Positions 1 to 6,436 of a stretch of DNA of 18,716 nucleotides are shown in pieces. Both the position numbers and the translations under genes were made by a program. The stretch's first letter is position 1. The number at the start of each line of letters is the position of its first letter. Source of the stretch: Balneolaceae bacterium (GTDB lineage: Bacteria > Bacteroidota > Rhodothermia > Balneolales > Balneolaceae). Under the pieces are notes generated by a model. It was not told the DNA's origin. It did not search any database and saw nothing but the letters and a program-made list of their open reading frames with translations. The stretch lies in NCBI GenBank assembly GCA_007118525.1, contig SKRK01000244.1, positions 1-18,716 on the forward strand, in the 5' to 3' direction.

Positions 1-2
1 CC

Positions 3-833
3 GGCCTGCACAGCCTCTTGAAAATGGTCAACAATGTGATGAGTGATGATGGTTTAACACTTCCGGAGCAGGACAACGCCATAGCCCAATATGTTCTGCT
101 GCTTGAGATTAATGAGGCAGATGAATTGTACAGGTTAGTTGACTTTGACTATCAAAAATTGCGTGTAACTGCTTTTACAGAAGACGCCGGCTCAAAGAGA
201 ATCAATGAAATCAGGGATGAAATTTCCCCCTTAATGGCGGAGTTATTTCCAAACGAACGGCTCACGATTACAGGAACAACCATACTGAGCGCTGACCTCA
301 CGGAGAAAATTGTCTACTCTCTTGCCTGGAGTATCTTACTGGCTATTACAGCAATTACCCTGATAATGGCTCTGCTCTTTAGAAGTATACGCCTCGCGTT
401 CATTGCCTTGGTCCCCAATTTGTTGCCACTGATTGTAGTTGCAGGTGTAATGGGCTTTATGGGTGTGGATATTAAACCATCCACCGCAGTTATATTTACA
501 ATAGCTCTTGGCATAGCCGTAGACGACAGTATTCACTATCTGGCAAGATTCCGGATTGAATACTTCAGAAGAAAGGCTATGCTTCCGGCTCTGACGGCAA
601 CCACTGTGAAAACAGGACGGGCAATTATAGTAACAAGTTTGATCCTGATTGCGGGTTTTGGGACCCTTATTACCAGTGCATTTACATCAACAGCAATGAT
701 GGGCATATTGGTGTGTGCAACAATATTTTCAGCACTCATTGCGGACCTTTTTATTTTACCTGCGCTTTTCTACTGGCTGAAACCGGAATTAAATATTTCA
801 GACACAGGTGAGAAGTACAGTCAGCTAAAATAG
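3..833 (+). CDS. RND/MMPL-type exporter, C-terminal part (cut by window edge)
   Basis: The reading frame is open to the left edge, so this is only the C-terminal part of a larger inner-membrane transporter; a TTG at 18 lies in frame but there is no reason to take it as the start. A periplasmic segment of about 85 residues is followed by roughly six hydrophobic helices. The signature GIAVDDSIHYLARFR, in the fourth or fifth helix, carries the paired acidic residues typical of proton-driven RND-superfamily exporters of the MMPL/COG1033 type. The motif and helix layout are seen directly; the family is known to export lipids, hopanoids or other hydrophobic compounds, and the substrate here cannot be told. 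The gene ends with TAG, followed by a hairpin at 857-871. It converges on the thymidylate kinase gene. Confidence 0.85.
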   Translation, partial: GLHSLLKMVNNVMSDDGLTLPEQDNAIAQYVLLLEINEADELYRLVDFDYQKLRVTAFTEDAGSKRINEIRDEISPLMAELFPNERLTITGTTILSADLTEKIVYSLAWSILLAITAITLIMALLFRSIRLAFIALVPNLLPLIVVAGVMGFMGVDIKPSTAVIFTIALGIAVDDSIHYLARFRIEYFRRKAMLPALTATTVKTGRAIIVTSLILIAGFGTLITSAFTSTAMMGILVCATIFSALIADLFILPALFYWLKPELNISDTGEKYSQLK

Positions 834-974
834 AGAGAGTTCGAGATATGATCTGAGGGGCTAGAAGCCCCCTTTGGAACGGGTCTCATTATTTGTACCC
901 GCCAACTGGTGGAGAAACACCACTTCATTAGTTTTTTCTCGAATTAAGGTTAGCAGTTAAAAAATCCGATCGCA
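834..974. terminator. Hairpin-rich convergent spacer, probable bidirectional terminator
   Basis: This spacer lies between two convergent genes. It holds a 6-bp stem with a 3-base loop (GGGGCT at 857-862, AGCCCC at 866-871) followed by TTT. It also holds a 5-bp stem CGGGT/ACCCG (880-884, 897-901) and a 5-bp stem TGGTG/CACCA (907-911, 918-922), with a six-T run downstream at 932-937. A 7-bp inverted pair, TTCGAGA (840-846) and TCTCGAA (937-943), encloses all three. On the minus strand a six-T run (complement of 959-964) follows the kinase stop, and the 6-bp arms 964-969 and 996-1001 could form a weak terminator stem. The pairings are seen; the terminator role is inferred from the convergent setting. 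Confidence 0.5.
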
Positions 975-1577
975 CTAAAGGTAAGACTCTAACTTTCGGA
1001 TAATATCTGAATGGATCTCTTCAGGAGATTGTGAAGCGTCAATTACTACAAAACGATCTTCCATTCCGGCCAGTTTGTCGTAGCCTGAACAAACTTTTTC
1101 GAAGAATTCATTACCTGAACTCTCCATTCGGTCTTTGTTGTCCCCTTTTGTACGTTTGGATGCAGCCTCCGGGTCGATTCTGAGATAGAAAGTGAGATCA
1201 GGAGCTGTTCCATGCGAGGCTAATTGATTGAGTTCAATAATCTGCTCCAGCCCGGCAGAACCTCTTCCATAACCCTGGTATGCGGTGGTTGAGTCATAGA
1301 ATCGGTCTAAGATCACCATCTCACCATTTTCAAGCAAGGGTATCACTTTATCCGTGAGGAGCTGAGAGCGGGCTGCTGAGAAGAGCAAGAGCTCAGTAAC
1401 CGGGTTCATCTCATCCATTTCATGAAGCAAAAGATTTCTAATCTTTTCAGATATTACGGTCCCACCTGGCTCCCTGAAAATATGAAAGGCCGTATTCTTT
1501 TTTTCCAGGTATTTTTTTAGCAGATCAATCTGGGTGGTTTTGCCGCACCCGTCAATTCCTTCGAATGAAATAAGCAC
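975..1577 (-). CDS. tmk: Thymidylate kinase (dTMP kinase)
   Basis: Phosphorylates dTMP to dTDP with ATP, the step shared by de novo and salvage routes to dTTP; cytosolic. At 200 residues it has normal family length. The P-loop GIDGCGKTT sits at residues 7-15, the REPGGT motif at 35-40, the DRFYDST motif at 91-97 (the DR(Y/F/H) signature that contacts the nucleotide), and a basic LID-like segment around residue 143. The start is GTG; no ATG lies nearby in frame and the P-loop begins at the expected distance from it. There is no clear ribosome binding site. It is last in the minus-strand run, 13 bases after the PspC-domain gene, and probably co-transcribed with it. Identification is firm. Confidence 0.96.
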   Translation of the reverse strand: MLISFEGIDGCGKTTQIDLLKKYLEKKNTAFHIFREPGGTVISEKIRNLLLHEMDEMNPVTELLLFSAARSQLLTDKVIPLLENGEMVILDRFYDSTTAYQGYGRGSAGLEQIIELNQLASHGTAPDLTFYLRIDPEAASKRTKGDNKDRMESSGNEFFEKVCSGYDKLAGMEDRFVVIDASQSPEEIHSDIIRKLESYL

Positions 1578-1590
1578 TATCGGAAAGTTT

Positions 1591-2253
1591 TCAATTAAAA
1601 TCGTCCATCATACTGATGGGTTCTTTAGGCATCACAATTGCCATGGCAATATACACAAGAAAGAAACTACCATAACCTAAAAACAGAGCGGCCACGAAAA
1701 TAACACGTATAGCCGTTGAACTGATACCCAGATATTTTGATAACCCGCCACATACCCCGGCGATATATTTATCTGTTCTTGATCTGAATAATTTGTTTTT
1801 CGCGCTCACGTTGAATGATTCATGAGATTTGGCCTTTCTTTTTGATTTAGAAAAGGTCGCTTTCTCCTGCTCTCCACTGTAAAGAAACTCATCCAGCTTG
1901 TCGTAGGTCTCCTGTACCCTGATCTCCTCCTCTCTTTCCTTTCTCTTCTCTTTCTCGCCGGTTGATTTAAACATACTCAAAATGTTGATACCCAAAAGGA
2001 CTCCCGCCAGGTAGGGAGCAAATCTCATCACTGTATCGATAAATGGCAGAGCCTGAAGATCAAACAAGCCTGTTGCAATAGTGTGTCCAATATAAGCGAA
2101 TGCGGTAAATACAAATGCCAGCCCGGAAAGTGTTGAAACATTCCAGATACTTTTAGATGGTTCTTTCTCATTCTCCTCCAGAAAATCGTGCAGCGTGGAT
2201 TGGAGTTCTTTATCAGTAATTTTAACGGTGCTTTCCATCTGTTTTGTGCTCAT
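1591..2253 (-). CDS. PspC-domain membrane protein
   Basis: A 220-residue protein in three parts. Residues 1-38 are a charged cytoplasmic N-terminus. Residues 40-95 hold two membrane helices, followed by a very charged KE/R-rich linker (about 97-150). Residues 155-212 form a PspC domain with the family hallmarks DKYIAGVCGGLSKYLGI and a hydrophobic segment ending near MPKEP. PspC domains occur in envelope-stress proteins, in Bacteroidota often with extra helices added as here. The domain assignment is firm; the physiological role is inferred. The start ATG has no clear Shine-Dalgarno, and the 83-base gap upstream is the only room for a separate promoter between this gene and the folate gene. 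tmk follows after 13 bases. Confidence 0.88.
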   Translation of the reverse strand: MSTKQMESTVKITDKELQSTLHDFLEENEKEPSKSIWNVSTLSGLAFVFTAFAYIGHTIATGLFDLQALPFIDTVMRFAPYLAGVLLGINILSMFKSTGEKEKRKEREEEIRVQETYDKLDEFLYSGEQEKATFSKSKRKAKSHESFNVSAKNKLFRSRTDKYIAGVCGGLSKYLGISSTAIRVIFVAALFLGYGSFFLVYIAMAIVMPKEPISMMDDFN

Positions 2254-2336
2254 GGCATATCCGGTTTGTCTTTCTTTATTTTATCACTACGGAATTAATG
2301 AGTTTCTGTTACGTCAAATACCAATTATGCATAAAT

Positions 2337-2909
2337 TTATTCAATGATCCTTTTTTCAGTAATGATAAAGTCGAGTTTTATATCGAACGGTTCGGTTGGC
2401 AAGGTGTGTGAATAGAGTTGATTTTCAAACAGCAATCCAACTTTTACAGCATTTAGTCTATTTAAAAACCTGTCGTAGTATCCTTTGCCATATCCCAGCC
2501 GGTTTTTTTGCAGATCTCCGGCTACCATGGGTACAATTACCAAACCAATTTTGGAAATATTAAATGGTGTATCGGCCTCAGGTTCGGCAACTCCCCAGCT
2601 GTTCTCTTTCAAATCTGTGATAGATTTCAACTCTACATGATTTAACTTTCCACCCTCTTTAATTTTTGGGACAACCACGGTCTTCTCTTGTAGAAAACAT
2701 CTCTTAATCAGCTCGCGTGTATCCACTTCATTTCTGGAGCTCATGGAAACATAAGTATGTATCACCTCGGAAGATGTGAAAAAGTCTGTTTCTAATAAAG
2801 TTAAAAGAATCTGTTCACTCTTGAATTTCACATCTCTCGGCTTCAAATTACTCCTTACTTCAAGATACCTGCTCCTCAGTTCAGCTTTTCTTTCGGAATC
2901 AATCATCAT
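2337..2909 (-). CDS. 5-formyltetrahydrofolate cyclo-ligase
   Basis: Converts 5-formyl-THF to 5,10-methenyl-THF using ATP, returning a storage or inhibitory folate to one-carbon metabolism; cytosolic. At 190 residues it has the usual length of the YgfA/MTHFS family. The diagnostic glycine-rich motif RLGYGKGYYDRF lies near residues 137-148, an NEVDT segment near 60 and VVPMV-type core strands precede the motif. The start ATG overlaps the bshC stop by four bases (ATGA at 2906-2909), which implies translational coupling. A second ATG follows at codon 2. Function is firm; the reason for coupling a folate enzyme to bacillithiol synthesis is not known to me. Confidence 0.94.
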   Translation of the reverse strand: MMIDSERKAELRSRYLEVRSNLKPRDVKFKSEQILLTLLETDFFTSSEVIHTYVSMSSRNEVDTRELIKRCFLQEKTVVVPKIKEGGKLNHVELKSITDLKENSWGVAEPEADTPFNISKIGLVIVPMVAGDLQKNRLGYGKGYYDRFLNRLNAVKVGLLFENQLYSHTLPTEPFDIKLDFIITEKRIIE

Positions 2910-4525
2910 AAGTAGATCAATTTGTGATTATTGGGCATTTCTTGTTCAAAACTGTCAAAAATATCGTCCCAAACCGTGAGCCCATATTTATTCATAAAGT
3001 AGATGAAAGCTACTTCACGTTCCTGTAAATTTCCATTGGGAAAAAGATTATTCTTAATTTTGGATATGCGATTTAACTGTGTTTTTTCCTGTTGTTTAAG
3101 CGATCGATATATTTTGCCTTTTAATTTATCGAGTTCTGTGTAATAGGTTGCACTCGCCTTTCCTGCAGTATTCTCCAGTGTAGGGTCTATTTCTGCTACC
3201 ATTGGCTTCATTTCTGAAGTTATATCCTCTACTTTTCGCTTCCACTCTGCAAATAACGACTTTATATCAGGCGAATCGGTCGATTGTATGTACTTTGTTT
3301 CAAGTTCTTCAATTCGATTATGATATTCTGCCGTACTGAATGAGAGCTTTTCCAAGATTCTCTCAATACCGGATTCAATAATGGTTGCGCTGAATCGTGG
3401 CATGATCACCGGCATGGTTTTTTCAAATATCGAATAGAGACTCTTCATTTGAGCGTAATAGGCAATCTCTCCGGGTCCGCCCACATATGCAAATGTTGGC
3501 AGAAATGTATCCTGTATCAGGGGCCTTAGAAAAACGTTTGGTGACAGCCGGTTAGGATTATTTTTTGCAACAGATTTCAACTCTTCATTGGTCCATGATG
3601 TATTTCCATTTCCTTCAGCAATCCATCTGCCGCTATCATAATTCAGCTTTACCCTTTTACCATTGTCATCTATCCAAAACAGGTTGCTTTGCTGAACCTT
3701 CACCTGCCCGTGATAACCCGCCTCAATGAGCTTATCTGATGTATCTGTAAGCTGCTGAAAAATCTCCTCTCTTTTATCGATGCATTTTATGATTGTACTG
3801 TTCACAATCATTTTAATAGAGTCTGAATTACTTCCGGCCAACACTATCCCATATTTACCGAAGAGTGAGAAGAGTAATTTTGCAAAAGATGTGCGAACCG
3901 TCTCATCTGCACTGTAGCAGGAATCGAGCATGCTCCACAGGTCATCACTAAAATCAGTGCTGCCCAATTCCGTTTTAATTTTGTCCTTTAATTCGTTTAA
4001 AGCCTCATCAAGATGTATTTCAGAAACTCTCTTATCCCCTGGCTCTGCCGAGAGTGTGAGTTCATTGGTACCCTCATCTGAGGGTATGCCGACTGTAGCA
4101 ATTTCTTCAAAATCGTGATCTTCATCAGCTAACCAGAATACAGGAATAAACTTCTTCTTATATTTTTTCTCCCATTTATTAGCTAATATTATGGTGGTCA
4201 ATACTTTATATATAGTAAATAAAGGCCCACCATATAGTGTAAGCTGCTGGCCGGTAACAACGGCCAATGTCTGATCATCTCTAAACTTTTCAATATTTTC
4301 CAGAGTTTCATCAGGTGCTTCTAATTCAGAATTAAACGCTTTAAGTTGATCTGCAAGCCGTGATCTGTTTCCCTTAAATTCAAGCTGTATCACCCGCTTA
4401 TCAAGAAGCTCTTCATCAAAAGGTGAACTTTCAAAGAAATTAAGAATATCGTTTTGATTGTTGGCGTAATCCCTGAAGAGTTTGGTGAATGGAAGTTCTG
4501 AAAATGGATGGGAGGTTATCTTCAC
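2906..4525 (-). CDS. bshC: Bacillithiol biosynthesis protein BshC (putative cysteine ligase)
   Basis: BshC is thought to join cysteine to glucosaminyl-malate in the last step of bacillithiol synthesis. At 539 residues it has family-typical length. The Rossmann-like core carries VVTGQQ (89-94), YGGPLFTIYK (98-107) and the strongly conserved FWLADEDHDFEE (130-141). The C-terminal part is a long helical coiled coil (roughly 390-490) ending in the family motif LFPNGNLQER. It starts at GTG, one base after the stop of the upstream nuclease gene, whose last codons (AAAGGG) act as a Shine-Dalgarno; this is close translational coupling. It overlaps the folate gene by four bases downstream. The partner enzymes BshA and BshB are not in the window. 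Identification is firm. Confidence 0.95.
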   Translation of the reverse strand: MKITSHPFSELPFTKLFRDYANNQNDILNFFESSPFDEELLDKRVIQLEFKGNRSRLADQLKAFNSELEAPDETLENIEKFRDDQTLAVVTGQQLTLYGGPLFTIYKVLTTIILANKWEKKYKKKFIPVFWLADEDHDFEEIATVGIPSDEGTNELTLSAEPGDKRVSEIHLDEALNELKDKIKTELGSTDFSDDLWSMLDSCYSADETVRTSFAKLLFSLFGKYGIVLAGSNSDSIKMIVNSTIIKCIDKREEIFQQLTDTSDKLIEAGYHGQVKVQQSNLFWIDDNGKRVKLNYDSGRWIAEGNGNTSWTNEELKSVAKNNPNRLSPNVFLRPLIQDTFLPTFAYVGGPGEIAYYAQMKSLYSIFEKTMPVIMPRFSATIIESGIERILEKLSFSTAEYHNRIEELETKYIQSTDSPDIKSLFAEWKRKVEDITSEMKPMVAEIDPTLENTAGKASATYYTELDKLKGKIYRSLKQQEKTQLNRISKIKNNLFPNGNLQEREVAFIYFMNKYGLTVWDDIFDSFEQEMPNNHKLIYL

Positions 4526-4526
4526 T

Positions 4527-5102
4527 TCACCCTTTCATTTTTTGAATCTGATCTCTGATTTTCGCAGCCTTTTCATAGTTTTCTGTCTCAATAGCTGTTT
4601 GCAGCTCCTTTTCAAGAGCTTCAAGCTGACTCATCTCTTTTTTGCCCTCACTGCCCTGCTCTTGACCCCCCGGCTTTCTGGAACCCTCTTCTGTTTCAAT
4701 TCCAGCTTCGTTAAGAACTTTACTATTCACAAATATTGGGGCTCCGAAACGAATTGCAAGAGCTATGGCATCACTGGGCCTAGCATCGAGTTCAAATGCA
4801 TCATCGTTGCGTTTGCAGTGTATTTGGGCGAAGAATGTACCCTCGCTTAAATCGTTGATCACTACCTGATCTACATTGGAATTAAAACTGAGCACCAAAT
4901 TTTTTAAAAGATCATGCGTCATAGGACGCGGTGGTTTAATGCTCTCAAGTTCAAGAGCAATGGCCTGAGCTTCAAAAGTCCCGATAATGATAGGTAATCT
5001 GCGGTTCCCACCGGTTTCTGAAAGTATAAGCGCATAAGCCCCCCCACTGCTTGGGCTTGTAGACAGGCCTAATATGTCCATTTTTATATTCTGCAACGTC
5101 AT
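4527..5102 (-). CDS. DUF151 bifunctional-nuclease-family protein with C-terminal UVR motif
   Basis: Residues 1 to about 135 form a DUF151 (BFN) domain with the conserved ARPSDAIALAIR segment and LPIIIG.FEA region. After an acidic linker, residues 158-190 form a UvrB/UvrC-like helical pair (LEKELQTAIETENYEKAAK). Plant members have been described as bifunctional nucleases; bacterial roles are poorly known. The ATG at 5102 directly abuts an AAGGAG sequence (complement of 5103-5108) with no spacer. A TTG at codon 3 would have an ideal 6-base spacing, so the true start may be 5096. Bacteroidota-like promoter elements lie just upstream. This is the first gene of the bshC operon, with a one-base gap to bshC. 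Confidence 0.9.
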   Translation of the reverse strand: MTLQNIKMDILGLSTSPSSGGAYALILSETGGNRRLPIIIGTFEAQAIALELESIKPPRPMTHDLLKNLVLSFNSNVDQVVINDLSEGTFFAQIHCKRNDDAFELDARPSDAIALAIRFGAPIFVNSKVLNEAGIETEEGSRKPGGQEQGSEGKKEMSQLEALEKELQTAIETENYEKAAKIRDQIQKMKG

Positions 5103-5133
5103 CTCCTTAAATTTTCATCATTTTCAATCACCA

Positions 5134-5164
5134 TAAAGGTAACTATTTTTATATTTCTCTTAAA
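5134..5164 (-). promoter_or_regulatory. Candidate Bacteroidota-type promoter for the nuclease-bshC-folate operon
   Basis: Read on the minus strand, TTTA (5164-5161), then a 19-base spacer, then TACCTTTA (5141-5134). The Bacteroidota consensus is TTTG, about 19 bases, TAnnTTTG, so both elements match apart from the last G. A start of transcription near 5127 would give a leader of about 25 bases with AAGGAG inside it. The match is imperfect in AT-rich DNA and chance cannot be excluded. Confidence 0.35.
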
Positions 5165-5240
5165 CATAATGATGTATACTTTTAAAAGGTAAGTCTTTAG
5201 AATAACTTCAGGTAATATTAAAGGAAAGAATCAGAAAAAA

Positions 5241-5675
5241 TTGGTAAAAATTCCAACAGAACAGACAGTCTGGAAAATAGCGGCGATTGGTTTCGGATTA
5301 ATTGTCAGTATTGCTATAATTTTCATCATGCAATTTATCAATCACTCCCTATATACAGCCATTGATGGTGTGAGTATTGAAAATAAAGAACAGTACTCCG
5401 CCTTTATCCATAACAATCCGCTGTATCTGTTGGGTGTGCTGATAAGCAATGCAGCAGGTAGTTTTACCGGAGGCGCTGTTGCCAAACTGATACGAAATGA
5501 TATAACAGCCCAGCAGGCGTGCGTTGTTGGTCTTGTGCTTATGATTCTTGCATATGTAAATATTGTGGCTGTTTCCCATCCGGTTTGGTTCTGGATATTA
5601 TCAGTTTTTGCATTTATTCCATTTTCATGGTATGGTGCTCTATTCATACAAAAACAGATTAACAAAATAACATAA
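5241..5675 (+). CDS. Small four-helix integral membrane protein, unknown function
   Basis: I do not recognise a named family. The 144 residues contain about four hydrophobic helices (roughly 10-33, 59-80, 91-112 and 114-136), with a small-residue motif GSFTGGAVAKLI in the second helix region and a short basic tail. A polar loop (about 38-58) separates helices one and two. The start is assigned to TTG at 5241: the upstream in-frame stop is at 5190-5192, and no ATG or GTG lies between it and the first helix. A purine-rich AAAGGAAAG sits 13-20 bases upstream. It is followed after five bases by the SUI1-type gene, so the two are probably co-transcribed. Probably an inner-membrane protein; nothing more specific can be supported. 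Confidence 0.7.
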   Translation: MVKIPTEQTVWKIAAIGFGLIVSIAIIFIMQFINHSLYTAIDGVSIENKEQYSAFIHNNPLYLLGVLISNAAGSFTGGAVAKLIRNDITAQQACVVGLVLMILAYVNIVAVSHPVWFWILSVFAFIPFSWYGALFIQKQINKIT

Positions 5676-5680
5676 TCATA

Positions 5681-5902
5681 GTGAAAGTTAAGATTCGCGA
5701 ACAGAAGAATTCCAAAACCGGGAAGCCGGAAACAGTAATTTCAGGCATTAACCACAATCCCCAGGTTATTGAAAAACTTGCCAAGAAGTTAAAAAGTTCG
5801 TGTGGGGCCGGTGGGCACATCGATAAGAAAACGATTATCATACAGGGGTCTCACTCACAAAAAGTAATTCCAATCCTTGAAAAAGAGGGTTTTGAAACGT
5901 AA
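5681..5902 (+). CDS. Short SUI1/eIF1-family translation factor (YciH-like)
   Basis: The 73 residues match the SUI1 domain core. KIREQKNSKTGKPETVISGI corresponds to the opening strands, LAKKLKSSCGAGGHIDKK is the diagnostic LKxxCGxGG segment, and IIIQGSHSQKVIPILEKEGF is the IQG-type end. Bacterial YciH proteins are around 110 residues and carry an N-terminal extension; this one lacks it, and an in-frame stop at 5660-5662 prevents a longer protein. The GTG at 5681 is the only standard start before the domain. The family resembles eukaryotic eIF1, which guards start-codon fidelity; the bacterial role is less settled. It begins five bases after the membrane protein gene. Confidence 0.88.
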   Translation: MKVKIREQKNSKTGKPETVISGINHNPQVIEKLAKKLKSSCGAGGHIDKKTIIIQGSHSQKVIPILEKEGFET

Positions 5903-5986
5903 CTGACAGAATATTAACTAATATTATATATAGAAATTGTCGATATTCATTCTGTTTGAAAATGCATACTCAGAAACCTAAATTAA

Positions 5987-6376
5987 TTGAGTCCAGCCTT
6001 GAATAAAGATCCTAAAAAAATACTTCTGGTCGAAGACGACGGTGTACAACAGGTGATCATGGAAAGATTTATCAACAAGCTTGGGCATACTGTATTAGCT
6101 ACAGTTTCGGAGGGAAGTGCTGCTGTACAATCGGCATTAAAATTAAAGGGAGTGGATCTAATAATTATGGATATACGCCTGAGTGATAATCTTGACGGCA
6201 TCGAAGCCATGAAAGAGATTCGAAAAAAATCGAATGTCAAGGTAATATACGTAACAGGGAACACAGAGCCCTCAACTCGTGAGAGAGCGACAAAAACCAA
6301 GTTTGAAGCATTTATTGAGAAACCAATTACTCCCGAAAAACTTCAAATTGCCATTTCTGAAGCTTTTAAAACATAA
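5987..6376 (+). CDS. Stand-alone response regulator receiver (CheY-like)
   Basis: A single 129-residue receiver domain with no output domain. It has the acidic pocket E16-D17-D18, phospho-acceptor D62 in LIIMDIRL, the switch threonine T90 in VIYVTG, and K112 in EKP, so all catalytic residues are present. The DNLDGIEAMKEIR segment after D62 is typical of receivers that work with PAS-type histidine kinases. The stop TAA at 5984-5986 lies directly before TTG at 5987, so the start must be this TTG or the one at 5999; no ATG is possible ahead of the domain. No kinase is adjacent, so its partner is unknown. It may relay phosphate or act by protein binding. It lies 84 bases after the SUI1 gene and 60 before the patatin gene. 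Confidence 0.92.
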   Translation: MSPALNKDPKKILLVEDDGVQQVIMERFINKLGHTVLATVSEGSAAVQSALKLKGVDLIIMDIRLSDNLDGIEAMKEIRKKSNVKVIYVTGNTEPSTRERATKTKFEAFIEKPITPEKLQIAISEAFKT

Positions 6377-6390
6377 ATCGACCTGTTACG

Positions 6391-6425
6391 TATTAGAGTA
6401 ACTTATAGTCTACAACGCTCTAATA
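6391..6425 (+). promoter_or_regulatory. 8-bp inverted repeat ahead of the patatin gene
   Basis: TATTAGAG (6391-6398) and CTCTAATA (6418-6425) are perfect inverted copies separated by 19 bases. They end 11 bases before the patatin gene start and 15 bases after the receiver stop. It could be a weak terminator, an operator or a leader hairpin. It has no U-tract, so I favour a regulatory or incidental structure. Confidence 0.35.
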
Positions 6426-6436
6426 ACATTTTCCGG

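Noticed and set aside
840..943. Cloverleaf-like tRNA or riboswitch in the first spacer
   Set aside because: The outer stem is seven pairs, but there is no T-loop, anticodon arm or proper spacing, the total length is too great, and no riboswitch core sequence is recognisable.
5342..5665. Minus-strand frame opposite the small membrane protein
   Set aside because: The plus strand gives a coherent four-helix protein that ends five bases before the SUI1 gene. The opposite frame is a mirror of it with no domain pattern.
5951..5958. TCTGTTTG as a Bacteroidota -7 element for the receiver gene
   Set aside because: It is one base off consensus and no TTTG-like element lies 19 bases upstream.
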